From Flavobacteriaceae bacterium (GTDB taxonomy: Bacteria; Bacteroidota; Bacteroidia; Flavobacteriales; Flavobacteriaceae), in assembly GCA_024762795.1 (NCBI GenBank), contig JANTGS010000018.1, forward strand, positions 1 through 40,566: a stretch of DNA of 40,566 bases. The letters are read 5' to 3'. The position numbers and the translations under genes were made by a program. The notes beneath the pieces were generated by a model, which was given only the letters and a program-made list of their open reading frames with translations, was not told the origin of the DNA and searched no databases. The stretch's first letter is position 1. Each line of letters starts with the position of its first letter. Below are positions 8,361-15,658 of the stretch, piece after piece.

Positions 8361-8412
8361 TCATCACAAATACTATGCCATTAAAAATTAATCCGAGTTA
8401 AAATTTCGTTAA
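8264..8412 (+). repeat. Direct repeat copy 2 of the hairpin-leader-start element
   Basis: Second copy of the element, 298 bases after the first and in the same orientation. It has the hairpin (8264-8295), TTTACTAACTCAAAATTAAT (8296-8315), an ATG at 8320 beginning MKTKLSG (a 23-codon frame), and the 25-base TTAATC...TTCGTTAA block at 8388-8412. Copy 1 follows a plus-strand gene and copy 2 follows a minus-strand gene, so the shared orientation is not explained by either neighbour. The bases between the copies (8109-8263) are AT-rich and show nothing else recognisable. Confidence 0.75.
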
Positions 8413-8418
8413 CTACTA

Positions 8419-9285
8419 CTATTTTAAATGCTTATGCGCTCTGTATGAAGACCTTACCAAAGCACCACTTTCCACATGTCTGAATCCCAGCTGAAGTCCG
8501 ATCTCTTCGTATTTTTTAAATTGATCCGGTGAAACATAATCTTTTACAGGTAAATGTTTTTTTGTTGGCTGTAAATATTGACCAATAGTAACAATATCAA
8601 CCTTAGCATTTCTCAGATCTTGCAGAGTCTCAATAACTTCTTCTTCTGTTTCGCCTAGTCCAAGCATAATTCCCGATTTGGTCCTTACTTGTCCGTTATC
8701 TTTAATATATCTAAGTACTTCCAGACTCCTGTCGTATTTGGCCTGTATTCTAACCTCACGGGTCAAACGCCTAACCGTTTCAAGATTATGAGATATAATC
8801 TCGGGAGCAACTTCTATCAGCCGGTCTATATTTCTGTGAATACCTCTAAAATCGGGAATAAGTGTTTCCAGTGTAGTTTTAGGATTTGCTCTTCTGATCG
8901 CTTTAACGGTCTCAGCCCAGATGATAGATCCTCCATCGGTAAGATCATCCCGGTCAACAGAAGTGATTACTGCGTGTTTGATCTCCATCAATTGAATCGA
9001 TCTGGCAACCTTTTCAGGTTCGGCCCAATCTACAGCACTTGGTTTTCCCGTCTTTACCCCACAAAATCCGCAGGAGCGGGTACAAATATTCCCAAGGATC
9101 ATAAATGTTGCTGTTCCTTCCCCCCAGCATTCGCCCATATTAGGGCAACTTCCACTGGTACAGATGGTGTGCAGATCATATTTATCTACTATATTTCTAA
9201 GTTTGATATATTTCTTCCCTACAGGTAATTTAACCCTTAGCCATTCCGGTTTCTTATAAGGCAATACCACTGATTCTTCAGCCAT
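8419..9285 (-). CDS. lipA: Lipoyl synthase
   Basis: Radical-SAM enzyme that inserts two sulphurs into protein-bound octanoyl groups to make lipoyl cofactors. The 288-residue protein has both iron-sulphur clusters: the auxiliary cluster ligands C42, C47 and C53 (CTSGSCPNMGEC) and the radical-SAM CxxxCxxC ligands C68, C72 and C75 (CTRSCGFC). Further signatures are SVDRDDLTDGG, SHNLETVRRL and, at the end, VESGALVRSSYRAH with the conserved RSSY motif. It follows the Nramp-like gene after 57 bases and has its own promoter-like box there, so it may be read both with the upstream run and alone. Confidence 0.96.
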   Translation of the reverse strand: MAEESVVLPYKKPEWLRVKLPVGKKYIKLRNIVDKYDLHTICTSGSCPNMGECWGEGTATFMILGNICTRSCGFCGVKTGKPSAVDWAEPEKVARSIQLMEIKHAVITSVDRDDLTDGGSIIWAETVKAIRRANPKTTLETLIPDFRGIHRNIDRLIEVAPEIISHNLETVRRLTREVRIQAKYDRSLEVLRYIKDNGQVRTKSGIMLGLGETEEEVIETLQDLRNAKVDIVTIGQYLQPTKKHLPVKDYVSPDQFKKYEEIGLQLGFRHVESGALVRSSYRAHKHLK

Positions 9286-9305
9286 AATATTAAATTTAAA
9301 GCCCG

Positions 9306-9313
9306 CAAATTTA
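9306..9313 (-). promoter_or_regulatory. -7 element of a lipA promoter
   Basis: Read on the minus strand, TAAATTTG matches TAnnTTTG exactly and ends 20 bases before the lipA ATG. It predicts a start near 9299 and a leader of about 14 bases. No convincing -33 TTG was found. Confidence 0.55.
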
Positions 9314-9342
9314 CAAATAAAAAAGAAATCTTTTTAAATAAG

Positions 9343-10572
9343 CTATAGATTGATCAAATACCAGATACTAAAACCTATAAGAAAAACTATTCCCAGATAG
9401 CTTAAAACCTTTAACCCCATACCCGGACGGTATTTTTCAGGTGTATGCTTGCTGTTGATCAGGATAAAATTGATGATCGCAAAGAACGGAGCGGTTAAAA
9501 AAGACAGGATCGTGGCCAATTTGACCATGGATTTCATATTGGTAATAAAAAAAGAAAGAATCACAATAGTACCGGCAGCGAGCAAAAAGATCCAGAAAAG
9601 ATAGAATTTACCTGAACTTTTCCCGGAAAGAAGCTCAGTTGTTCTTGCCATTGACCGTGGGGAAGCATCGAGTGTTGTGATTGTTGTACTGAACATTGTA
9701 GTAAAAGCAGCCAGTGAAATAAAGATGGCTGTATCTTTTCCCAGACTACTGGTATAAAGACTGATCAGCTCACTTGCAAATTTTGAAGCTCCTGCACTGA
9801 ATTGCTGTCCCGAATGAAACATCACAAAAGTACCCAGTGCCATAAAACAGATCCCTAAAAAGATTGTGGTAACATAACCGATCTTGAAATCGAAAAGAGA
9901 TCTTTTTATGCTGATCTCCTCATCAGTATCTTTTCCTTTTTCCACCGACCAAAGGGAATGCCATACCGACACATCGAGCGGGGCAGGCATCCAACCCAGA
10001 AAGGCGATCAGAAAAGCAGTTCCTGCAGATCCTTCCGGAAGAATTTGTTTAAAACTTATTTTATCTGAGTGATCTTTTAATGCCAGCATTACAGCTGCTA
10101 CGGTACTGATGGTAAGCACAACGATAATTACTTTCATCAGATTATCGAGAAATTTATATTTCCCCAGCAACAAAATCAGTAAACTGATTCCGGTAATTAT
10201 TATAACCCAGATATTCAGATCTGTTGTTATTCCGAAAAGGTTATATGCCAGGCCAGCAGTTACAATGGTCACAGCTGCCTGAATGGTAAACATGGTTAAA
10301 AATGTAAGTATAAAGTAGGTAAAAAGCACACCTTTTCCCAGTTTTGCATATCCGTCGATCAAACTTTCACCGGTAACCCGTGCATATCTGGGACCATATT
10401 GAAAGAAGGGATATTTAAAAAGGTTGACCAGCAACAAAGCCCATAGGAGTCCGAAACCAAAATCAGCACCGGCTCTTGTTGATTGTACCAAATGTGAGAC
10501 TCCGATTGCAGCACCTGCAAAAAGCAAACCCGGACCTAAAGACTTTATAAATTTTAAAGCTGAAGAAGACAT
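9343..10572 (-). CDS. Nramp-superfamily transporter lacking the canonical metal motifs
   Basis: A 409-residue integral membrane protein with about 11 hydrophobic spans and the Nramp (MntH) scaffold: SLGPGLLFAGAAIG at the start, GPRYARVTGESL, LDASPRSMARTTE late in the sequence. Nramp proteins move Mn2+, Fe2+ and similar ions with protons. Here the metal-binding DPGN of helix 1 is replaced by G24-V25-S26-H27, and the helix 6 MPH motif reads MPAPLD near residue 195. The substrate is therefore uncertain; it might be another divalent ion or none. It starts 6 bases after the sigma-factor stop codon, so the two are very likely co-transcribed. Identity with the broad superfamily is firm; transport of Mn or Fe is not. 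Confidence 0.82.
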   Translation of the reverse strand: MSSSALKFIKSLGPGLLFAGAAIGVSHLVQSTRAGADFGFGLLWALLLVNLFKYPFFQYGPRYARVTGESLIDGYAKLGKGVLFTYFILTFLTMFTIQAAVTIVTAGLAYNLFGITTDLNIWVIIITGISLLILLLGKYKFLDNLMKVIIVVLTISTVAAVMLALKDHSDKISFKQILPEGSAGTAFLIAFLGWMPAPLDVSVWHSLWSVEKGKDTDEEISIKRSLFDFKIGYVTTIFLGICFMALGTFVMFHSGQQFSAGASKFASELISLYTSSLGKDTAIFISLAAFTTMFSTTITTLDASPRSMARTTELLSGKSSGKFYLFWIFLLAAGTIVILSFFITNMKSMVKLATILSFLTAPFFAIINFILINSKHTPEKYRPGMGLKVLSYLGIVFLIGFSIWYLINL

Positions 10573-10578
10573 AATTTA

Positions 10579-11142
10579 TCAATTGAATTTTTGTTCAGAA
10601 ATAATCTCGGAAAGTAATTTTCTTGCTCTTAACAATTTAACTTTAACATTATTTAAGGGCTCATTGATCTCTTCGGCGATCTCCTTATAGCTCAGATCAT
10701 GAAAATACCTCAAATTAATAACCTCTTGATAATGAGGTTTCAACTGTTTTATAAAAGCTTTTAACTGAGCCAGATTCTGTTGATTGATGAGTTGATCTGC
10801 CGGTGAAGGTTCTTCATCGGTTATCGTCATAGCCTCACTTTCCTTTTTATTAATAGAAACCGTTTCGGTTTTCCTTTTCCGGTATTCATCGATAAAAATA
10901 TTATTAGAAATGGTGATCAGCCAGGTTTTAAACTGATATTTATTGTTGTACGTTTCAATCCTGTCAAAAGCTTTAGCAAAGGTTTTTATGGTTACATCCT
11001 CAGCATCATCATCATTCTGCCATTTACTCAACTGAAAACGGTAAACATCCAGCCAGTAAATATTGAGAAGTTTGTTATACGCTCTCTGGCTTCCGGTTCG
11101 AGCCTCCTCAATCAGCACATCTGTTTCTGAATTCTTTTTCAT
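10579..11142 (-). CDS. ECF-type RNA polymerase sigma factor
   Basis: A 187-residue sigma-70-family protein with only regions 2 and 4. Region 2 (about 22-92) contains the core-binding DDDAEDVTIKTFAKAF and the -10-recognising FKTWLITISNNIFIDEYRKRK. A linker of ~35 acidic residues follows. Region 4 (about 128-182) has LKPHYQEVINLRYFHDLSYK followed by the helix-turn-helix EIAEEINEPLNNVKVKLLRARK. No anti-sigma gene lies next to it. Its neighbours are a glycosyltransferase 22 bases upstream and the Nramp-like transporter 6 bases downstream, so its targets are unknown. Activation may be transcriptional or through an unlinked anti-sigma. Confidence 0.93.
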   Translation of the reverse strand: MKKNSETDVLIEEARTGSQRAYNKLLNIYWLDVYRFQLSKWQNDDDAEDVTIKTFAKAFDRIETYNNKYQFKTWLITISNNIFIDEYRKRKTETVSINKKESEAMTITDEEPSPADQLINQQNLAQLKAFIKQLKPHYQEVINLRYFHDLSYKEIAEEINEPLNNVKVKLLRARKLLSEIISEQKFN

Positions 11143-11164
11143 ACAATTTCTCCAGGTAAAAAGA

Positions 11165-12277
11165 TCACCATTTTTTGGGTGGTGATATTAAATTTAAAAT
11201 AAATATACACAATTGAAAACTAATAATTCCTATTTCATAAAAAGGTGCAAAAATAATCAGATCTTTTTCATTTAGTTTTTTTGCAGATTTACCGATTATC
11301 ATATACCAGATCAGAAATCTAAATAAGATCAAAAATATAACAAATATCTGATAAATACCTTTTGATAAAAGGATTACAGCTAAAAAATAAAAAAGAAACT
11401 GAGAAAGAAAAAAAGATCCCAAGAACAACTGATGTTTAATACTGTATCTGTTGGCTGTTGTAATATGTCTCCTTTTTTGATTTAACCATTCTAAAAAGCT
11501 TTGGGCCGGAACAGATTCTGTAAACGACTTTTTATGATAACAAACCGAAACGTTGTCTTTTGTGGCCACAGCATTTACAAAAAGATCATCATCACCCGAC
11601 AGAATCCCTTTATGTTTTACAAAACCTCCTTCTTTATTAAAAATATGCTTCGTATAAGCCATATTTCTCCCAACCCCCATATAAGCCATTCCGCTCAAGG
11701 CGTAAGAAAAATACTGTAAAGCGGTTAGCAAGGTTTCAAAACGGATCAATTTATTAAGAAATGTACTCGTTTTAAAATAAGCTCCATATCCCAGAACAAT
11801 TTTCTTTTCTTCGTTAAATTTAGAGGCCATATAACTGATCCACTCGGTGGAAACGGGTTTACAATCGGCATCTGTGAGTAAAATGTATTCACCGGAAGCA
11901 GCTCCAATCCCCTCTGTTAAAGCATTTTTCTTTCCTTTGACCTGATGATCCACCGGTATAGAGATGATTTTTATTTGACTGATATTTGGATCCTCTTTGT
12001 AGTGCTTTTTAAAATTTTGCATTACTTTATGGGTTGAATCCGAAGAGTGATCATCAACAAGAATTATTTCGTAATTGTGATAATTTTGTTTTGCGATAAA
12101 AGGAAGAAATCTTTTAAGGTTCTCTGCTTCATCTTTAGCACAGATCACAACAGAAACCGGAAGATCTTTATTCTCTATCGACGAAGAAGTATTAGAGAAT
12201 GAGAATTTTTTAAAAAGAAATAAATAAAAATAAATCTGGATTAAAACTACAATACAAAATGTAACGAAGAGAAACAT
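11165..12277 (-). CDS. Membrane-anchored family 2 glycosyltransferase
   Basis: A 370-residue GT-A fold glycosyltransferase. An N-terminal span (1-22) is followed by the catalytic domain: VSVVICAKDEAENL, VDDHSSDST (nucleotide-sugar Asp), LLTDADC (the DxD-like metal site), SGDDDLF (catalytic-base region) and QKRRH, which resembles the QxxRW end motif. Three or four hydrophobic C-terminal spans follow (about 278-360), as in processive or lipid-linked transferases. Donor and acceptor cannot be read from sequence. It starts 6 bases after the small Cys-rich protein gene and ends 22 bases before the sigma factor, implying a shared transcript. Confidence 0.9.
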   Translation of the reverse strand: MFLFVTFCIVVLIQIYFYLFLFKKFSFSNTSSSIENKDLPVSVVICAKDEAENLKRFLPFIAKQNYHNYEIILVDDHSSDSTHKVMQNFKKHYKEDPNISQIKIISIPVDHQVKGKKNALTEGIGAASGEYILLTDADCKPVSTEWISYMASKFNEEKKIVLGYGAYFKTSTFLNKLIRFETLLTALQYFSYALSGMAYMGVGRNMAYTKHIFNKEGGFVKHKGILSGDDDLFVNAVATKDNVSVCYHKKSFTESVPAQSFLEWLNQKRRHITTANRYSIKHQLFLGSFFLSQFLFYFLAVILLSKGIYQIFVIFLILFRFLIWYMIIGKSAKKLNEKDLIIFAPFYEIGIISFQLCIFILNLISPPKKW

Positions 12278-12283
12278 TTTGTT

Positions 12284-12508
12284 TTAAGAAAGTTTTTTCA
12301 CCTGGATCTGAGGAATGGGATCAGCATCTAATTTTGTACCGCAGCCTCCTTCATTACCGCATCCGCATGTAATTCCTTTGGCGCGAAGTTTAGCATTACT
12401 ACCGGCACATGTTCCTTCAAATTCACCACCTTTCTTTGCCCATATTTTTATGGCCAGCCCGGCAAATGCCAATGCTAAAAGTCCTATTGTAATCAATATA
12501 AGTTTCAT
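12284..12508 (-). CDS. Small single-span membrane protein with four conserved-looking cysteines
   Basis: A 74-residue protein; I place the start at the ATG at 12506-12508 because the in-frame TTG further upstream lies in a -7 box. Residues 1-23 form one hydrophobic span ending IKIWAKK. The outside part is Gly-rich with C34, C48, C50 and C56 (TCAGS, TCGCG, GCGTK), a spacing that could bind metal or an Fe-S cluster or form disulphides. I recall similar short membrane or secreted proteins in other flavobacteria, without an assigned function. It is the first gene of the minus-strand run leading to the glycosyltransferase, sigma factor and transporter. Confidence 0.75.
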   Translation of the reverse strand: MKLILITIGLLALAFAGLAIKIWAKKGGEFEGTCAGSNAKLRAKGITCGCGNEGGCGTKLDADPIPQIQVKKLS

Positions 12509-12526
12509 CTTCTTTTTTTTAGACAA

Positions 12527-12534
12527 CAAATTTA
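12527..12534 (-). promoter_or_regulatory. -7 element for the minus-strand run 12508-9343
   Basis: TAAATTTG on the minus strand matches TAnnTTTG and ends 18 bases before the ATG at 12508. It would start the message near 12520, upstream of the small Cys-rich protein, glycosyltransferase, sigma factor and Nramp-like genes. No exact -33 TTG is seen. Confidence 0.5.
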
Positions 12535-12607
12535 TATCTTTTAATTAAAAAATAACTTTAAAATTTGGGTATTTTTTTACAATTTTTTTCAAAATAAAGA
12601 TATCCGG

Positions 12608-13378
12608 TCAGAAGCGATTCAGATTTTGCAGAAAGAGATCTGTATCCTGTTTAAAATCATCTCTTACAAAATCGCTGTCAGCTTTACACTTTAATTTTAA
12701 AAATTTCATATCCGGATTCCATTGATTTCCATCAAAAAAGGACAAACCTTTAAAATCCCTCACTTTATAAAGTGATTTATTACCGTAAGAGGTTCCCAAA
12801 TAAACGTATTTCAGATCATTTTGATAAGCCCAGTTTATCACGCTGAACATCATATATTTACCCAAAGAATATTCCGGATAATTCAGATCAAAAAAAGAAA
12901 ACCAGTAGTGCAGCATATCCTTTTCTACAATCGCAATTACATAGCCCGCCGTTTTATTATCAAAAGAGAATTTAAAAATATCACTGATGCTTTTTGTATG
13001 AAGGATGTACTGTAATCTTTCTCTGCTCAAAGGTTCGCTAAAACGCTTTTTGGCAAAATTGAAACAAAAATCCTGAAAAGCTTTATTCTCAATATCAAAA
13101 TCATCAATGGGTATCTTTATAAAACCCGGGGTAAGCGGAGTGATCTTTTTTAAAACCCTTCTGTTCTCGGAGGTTTCTTTAAATCTTTCCAGATCTACTC
13201 TTAAACTTCGGGCCAGATAATAAGTTTCATATTTAAGATCAACATCATTAGAATAAGGTAAAAAACCTTTGTTATAAATCTGAGGCAATTCATTTCTGTC
13301 CTCACGGATACAATAAACGGCATAATTAAAAGTGTAAGTACTATAATCAACAAGACTCTCTGATAAGAATATCTTCAT
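12608..13378 (-). CDS. Arginyl/leucyl-tRNA-protein transferase-like protein
   Basis: A 256-residue cytosolic protein resembling the Ate1/Bpt family, which transfers an amino acid from tRNA to protein N termini and has a GNAT-like fold. Supporting stretches are YYLARSLRVDLERFKETSENRRVLKK's central ENRRVLKK (compare the SRSQRR-type motif of Bpt), a GYVIAIVE strand, and YSLGKYMMFSVINWAYQND followed by YVYLGTSYGNKSLYKVRDF, matching the SLG...YVYLGY...MxYKxRF end of the family. The N-terminal CxxC-type cysteines of typical members are not evident. The true start is probably ATG 13378; a GTG lies just before it. A GNAT-type acyltransferase with another substrate cannot be excluded. Confidence 0.65.
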   Translation of the reverse strand: MKIFLSESLVDYSTYTFNYAVYCIREDRNELPQIYNKGFLPYSNDVDLKYETYYLARSLRVDLERFKETSENRRVLKKITPLTPGFIKIPIDDFDIENKAFQDFCFNFAKKRFSEPLSRERLQYILHTKSISDIFKFSFDNKTAGYVIAIVEKDMLHYWFSFFDLNYPEYSLGKYMMFSVINWAYQNDLKYVYLGTSYGNKSLYKVRDFKGLSFFDGNQWNPDMKFLKLKCKADSDFVRDDFKQDTDLFLQNLNRF

Positions 13379-13393
13379 CACAAGATAAAATTA

Positions 13394-13430
13394 AGCCACG
13401 AATCTTTCAGTATTTTAAAAATTCGTGGCT
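13394..13430 (-). terminator. Hairpin terminator between the EF-G paralogue and the transferase-like gene
   Basis: A perfect 10-bp stem (AGCCACGAAT / ATTCGTGGCT) with a 17-base loop lies 23 bases beyond the EF-G-like stop, followed in that direction by a moderately T-rich stretch (TTAATTTTAT). From memory, hairpins with GCCACGAAT arms recur in many flavobacterial genomes. Confidence 0.6.
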
Positions 13431-13452
13431 GTTGTTAGTATTTCATAGATTC

Positions 13453-15567
13453 TTAATCTTCATCTATCTTCTTTACCAGATCCTCCTGAATATTCTGAGG
13501 TACAGGTTCAAAAGAAGCAAACTCGGTTTTAAAAGTTGCTCTTCCCTGTGTTATAGAACGTAAACTGGTTGAATATTTGTACATTTCTGCCAGTGGCACT
13601 TTAGCTTTGATAATCTGATTGTTACCATCACTATCCATACCCAGGATAATAGAACGACGCGACTGCAGATCGGTCATTACATTACCCATAAGATCTTCCG
13701 GAACTCTCACCTCAAGATTATGTACCGGCTCCATCAGTTTAGGTTTTGCATTGAGGAATGCCGCCTTAAAGGCATGTGCCCCTGCAATTTTAAAGGATAT
13801 ATCATTTGAATCAACGGAGTGCATTTTCCCATCAAAGATCATGGCACGGATATCACGGGCATAAGAACCTGTCAACGGACCTTCCTCCATCACCTCCAGA
13901 ATACCTTTCATAATTGCAGCCATATAACGCGTATCGATCACACCTCCTGTAATACAGTTATAGAAAACCAGTTTTCCACCCCAGTCGAGTTCCACCTCTT
14001 CCTTACTTCTTATATTAAAACCTTCGGGTTCCGGCATACCTTCATAAAATGGTTCAATTTTCAAATGAACTTCACCAAATTGTCCGGCACCTCCCGATTG
14101 TTTTTTATGTTTATAACTCGCTGTTGCCGGTCGCTGAATAGTTTCTCGATAAGCAATTTTGGGCTGTGTAAATTCAGCTTCTATACCATAAATATTTTTT
14201 AAAGTCCAGTCGATCGTAGCCAGATGTAATTCTCCCTGACAGGAAAGAATCAACTGTTTCAGCTCCTTAGAATATACCGCATTTGTTGTAGGATCCTGGC
14301 TGTGAAGTTTCTTAAGCACTTCGCTTAATTTTTCCTCATCTTTTTTATCTTTTGCATGAATCACCTTGCGGATTCTCGCAACAGGGAAATCGATCGGCTT
14401 GATGGTAATTTTTTTACCGGGTGTATGTAAAGTATCGTTGGTTTCAGTATTTTTTAATTTAAGGGTTGCCCCGATGTCTCCGCAGCTTAACTTATCTACG
14501 GTATGACGTTTTTTTCCATCCATGATAAACAACTGGTTCAGATTCTCTGTTTCACCGTTTCGTGAATTAACCAGCTTATCATTGGCTTTAACCTCTCCAG
14601 ATTTAACCTTAAAGAAAGTGATCTGACCTAAATTAGGTTCGTGAATGGTTTTATAAATGAATAATGCTGTTGGTCCGTTTGGATCGCAAACTACATCTTC
14701 TCCCTCTACGCTTTGTTCAGTTTTCATATCAGCAGAACCCGGAGCTACATTATCTATAAAGCCCATCAATCGTCCACTACCCATATCGTGTAACGCAGAA
14801 ATACAGAAAACAGGAAAAAGTTCATGATTCAACATACCTTTTTTAATTCCAGCTCTCATCTCATCTTCATTCAGGGTTCCTTTATCAAAATAAAGTTCCA
14901 TCAGTTCTTCATCATTTTCAGCAGCTTTTTCCACCAGTTCATTATGCAACATATCTGCCAGTTCTTTCTGATCTTCTGGGATATCAAATTTTTCGGGTTT
15001 ACCTCCTTCAGGACCAAACTTATACATTTTCATCTTCAGCACATCAATAATACACTGTGCTCCGTCAACCACAATCGGATACTGAATTTTTACAGCATTG
15101 CTACCTACCATGTCAACGATACTGTTATAACTTTGATCGTAATTTGCCTTAGCGTGATCGATCTGATTGATTACAAATATTGTTGGTTTGCTGTAACGGT
15201 TGATATATCCCCAAATGATTTCGGTTCCAACCTCAACACCATGCTGCGCATTTACAAGCATCACCACTGAATCGGCTACATGCATGGTTGAAGCGATCTC
15301 TCCGATAAAATCATCTAAACCGGGAGTGTCGATTATATTGATTTTATAATTACGCCATTCGGTATGAAGGGTAGTAGAATAAACGGATGTTTCTCTTTCA
15401 TGCTCGATATCATGATAATCGGATACCGTATTTTTATCTTCTCTTGTTCCCCGGCGGTTCAATAAGCCGGCTTCAAATAACATGGTTTCGGCAAGAGTGG
15501 TCTTGCCGCTAGCGTGGGCGCCAACAAAAGCAACATTTTTAATGTGTTTATCATCGTATATTTTCAT
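13453..15567 (-). CDS. Elongation factor G paralogue (EF-G2-like)
   Basis: A 704-residue translational GTPase of EF-G layout: G domain (about 1-280), domain II (LFIYKTIHEPNLGQITFFKV region), and domains III-V (SCQGELHLATIDWTLK; GGAGQFGEVHLKIEP; PVHNLEVRVPEDLMGNVMTD). G1 is GAHASGKT at 16-23 and G4 is NQID. The G3 motif reads DTPGLDDF (80-87), with Leu84 in place of the catalytic histidine of DTPGH, and the switch I RGITI motif is RETSV. Hydrolysis is therefore probably impaired. Bacteroides EF-G2, reported to support translation without GTPase activity, is the likeliest functional analogue, but orthology is not proven here. A YkgJ-type gene precedes it by 91 bases. Confidence 0.88.
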   Translation of the reverse strand: MKIYDDKHIKNVAFVGAHASGKTTLAETMLFEAGLLNRRGTREDKNTVSDYHDIEHERETSVYSTTLHTEWRNYKINIIDTPGLDDFIGEIASTMHVADSVVMLVNAQHGVEVGTEIIWGYINRYSKPTIFVINQIDHAKANYDQSYNSIVDMVGSNAVKIQYPIVVDGAQCIIDVLKMKMYKFGPEGGKPEKFDIPEDQKELADMLHNELVEKAAENDEELMELYFDKGTLNEDEMRAGIKKGMLNHELFPVFCISALHDMGSGRLMGFIDNVAPGSADMKTEQSVEGEDVVCDPNGPTALFIYKTIHEPNLGQITFFKVKSGEVKANDKLVNSRNGETENLNQLFIMDGKKRHTVDKLSCGDIGATLKLKNTETNDTLHTPGKKITIKPIDFPVARIRKVIHAKDKKDEEKLSEVLKKLHSQDPTTNAVYSKELKQLILSCQGELHLATIDWTLKNIYGIEAEFTQPKIAYRETIQRPATASYKHKKQSGGAGQFGEVHLKIEPFYEGMPEPEGFNIRSKEEVELDWGGKLVFYNCITGGVIDTRYMAAIMKGILEVMEEGPLTGSYARDIRAMIFDGKMHSVDSNDISFKIAGAHAFKAAFLNAKPKLMEPVHNLEVRVPEDLMGNVMTDLQSRRSIILGMDSDGNNQIIKAKVPLAEMYKYSTSLRSITQGRATFKTEFASFEPVPQNIQEDLVKKIDED

Positions 15568-15658
15568 GGTAAATAACTTTAAGATTAATTCAGCCTAAAG
15601 TTATAAAAATAAATAAACATAATTATATGATAATTGTTAGTAGTTTAAAAGAAATGAA

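Noticed and set aside
8689-9228. 179-codon plus-strand frame opposite lipA
   Set aside because: Exactly antisense to a well-conserved enzyme, with no start context, promoter or recognisable fold; a by-product of lipA codon choice.
14824-15270. 148-codon plus-strand frame opposite the EF-G paralogue
   Set aside because: Antisense shadow rich in Phe, His and Ile with no domain features.
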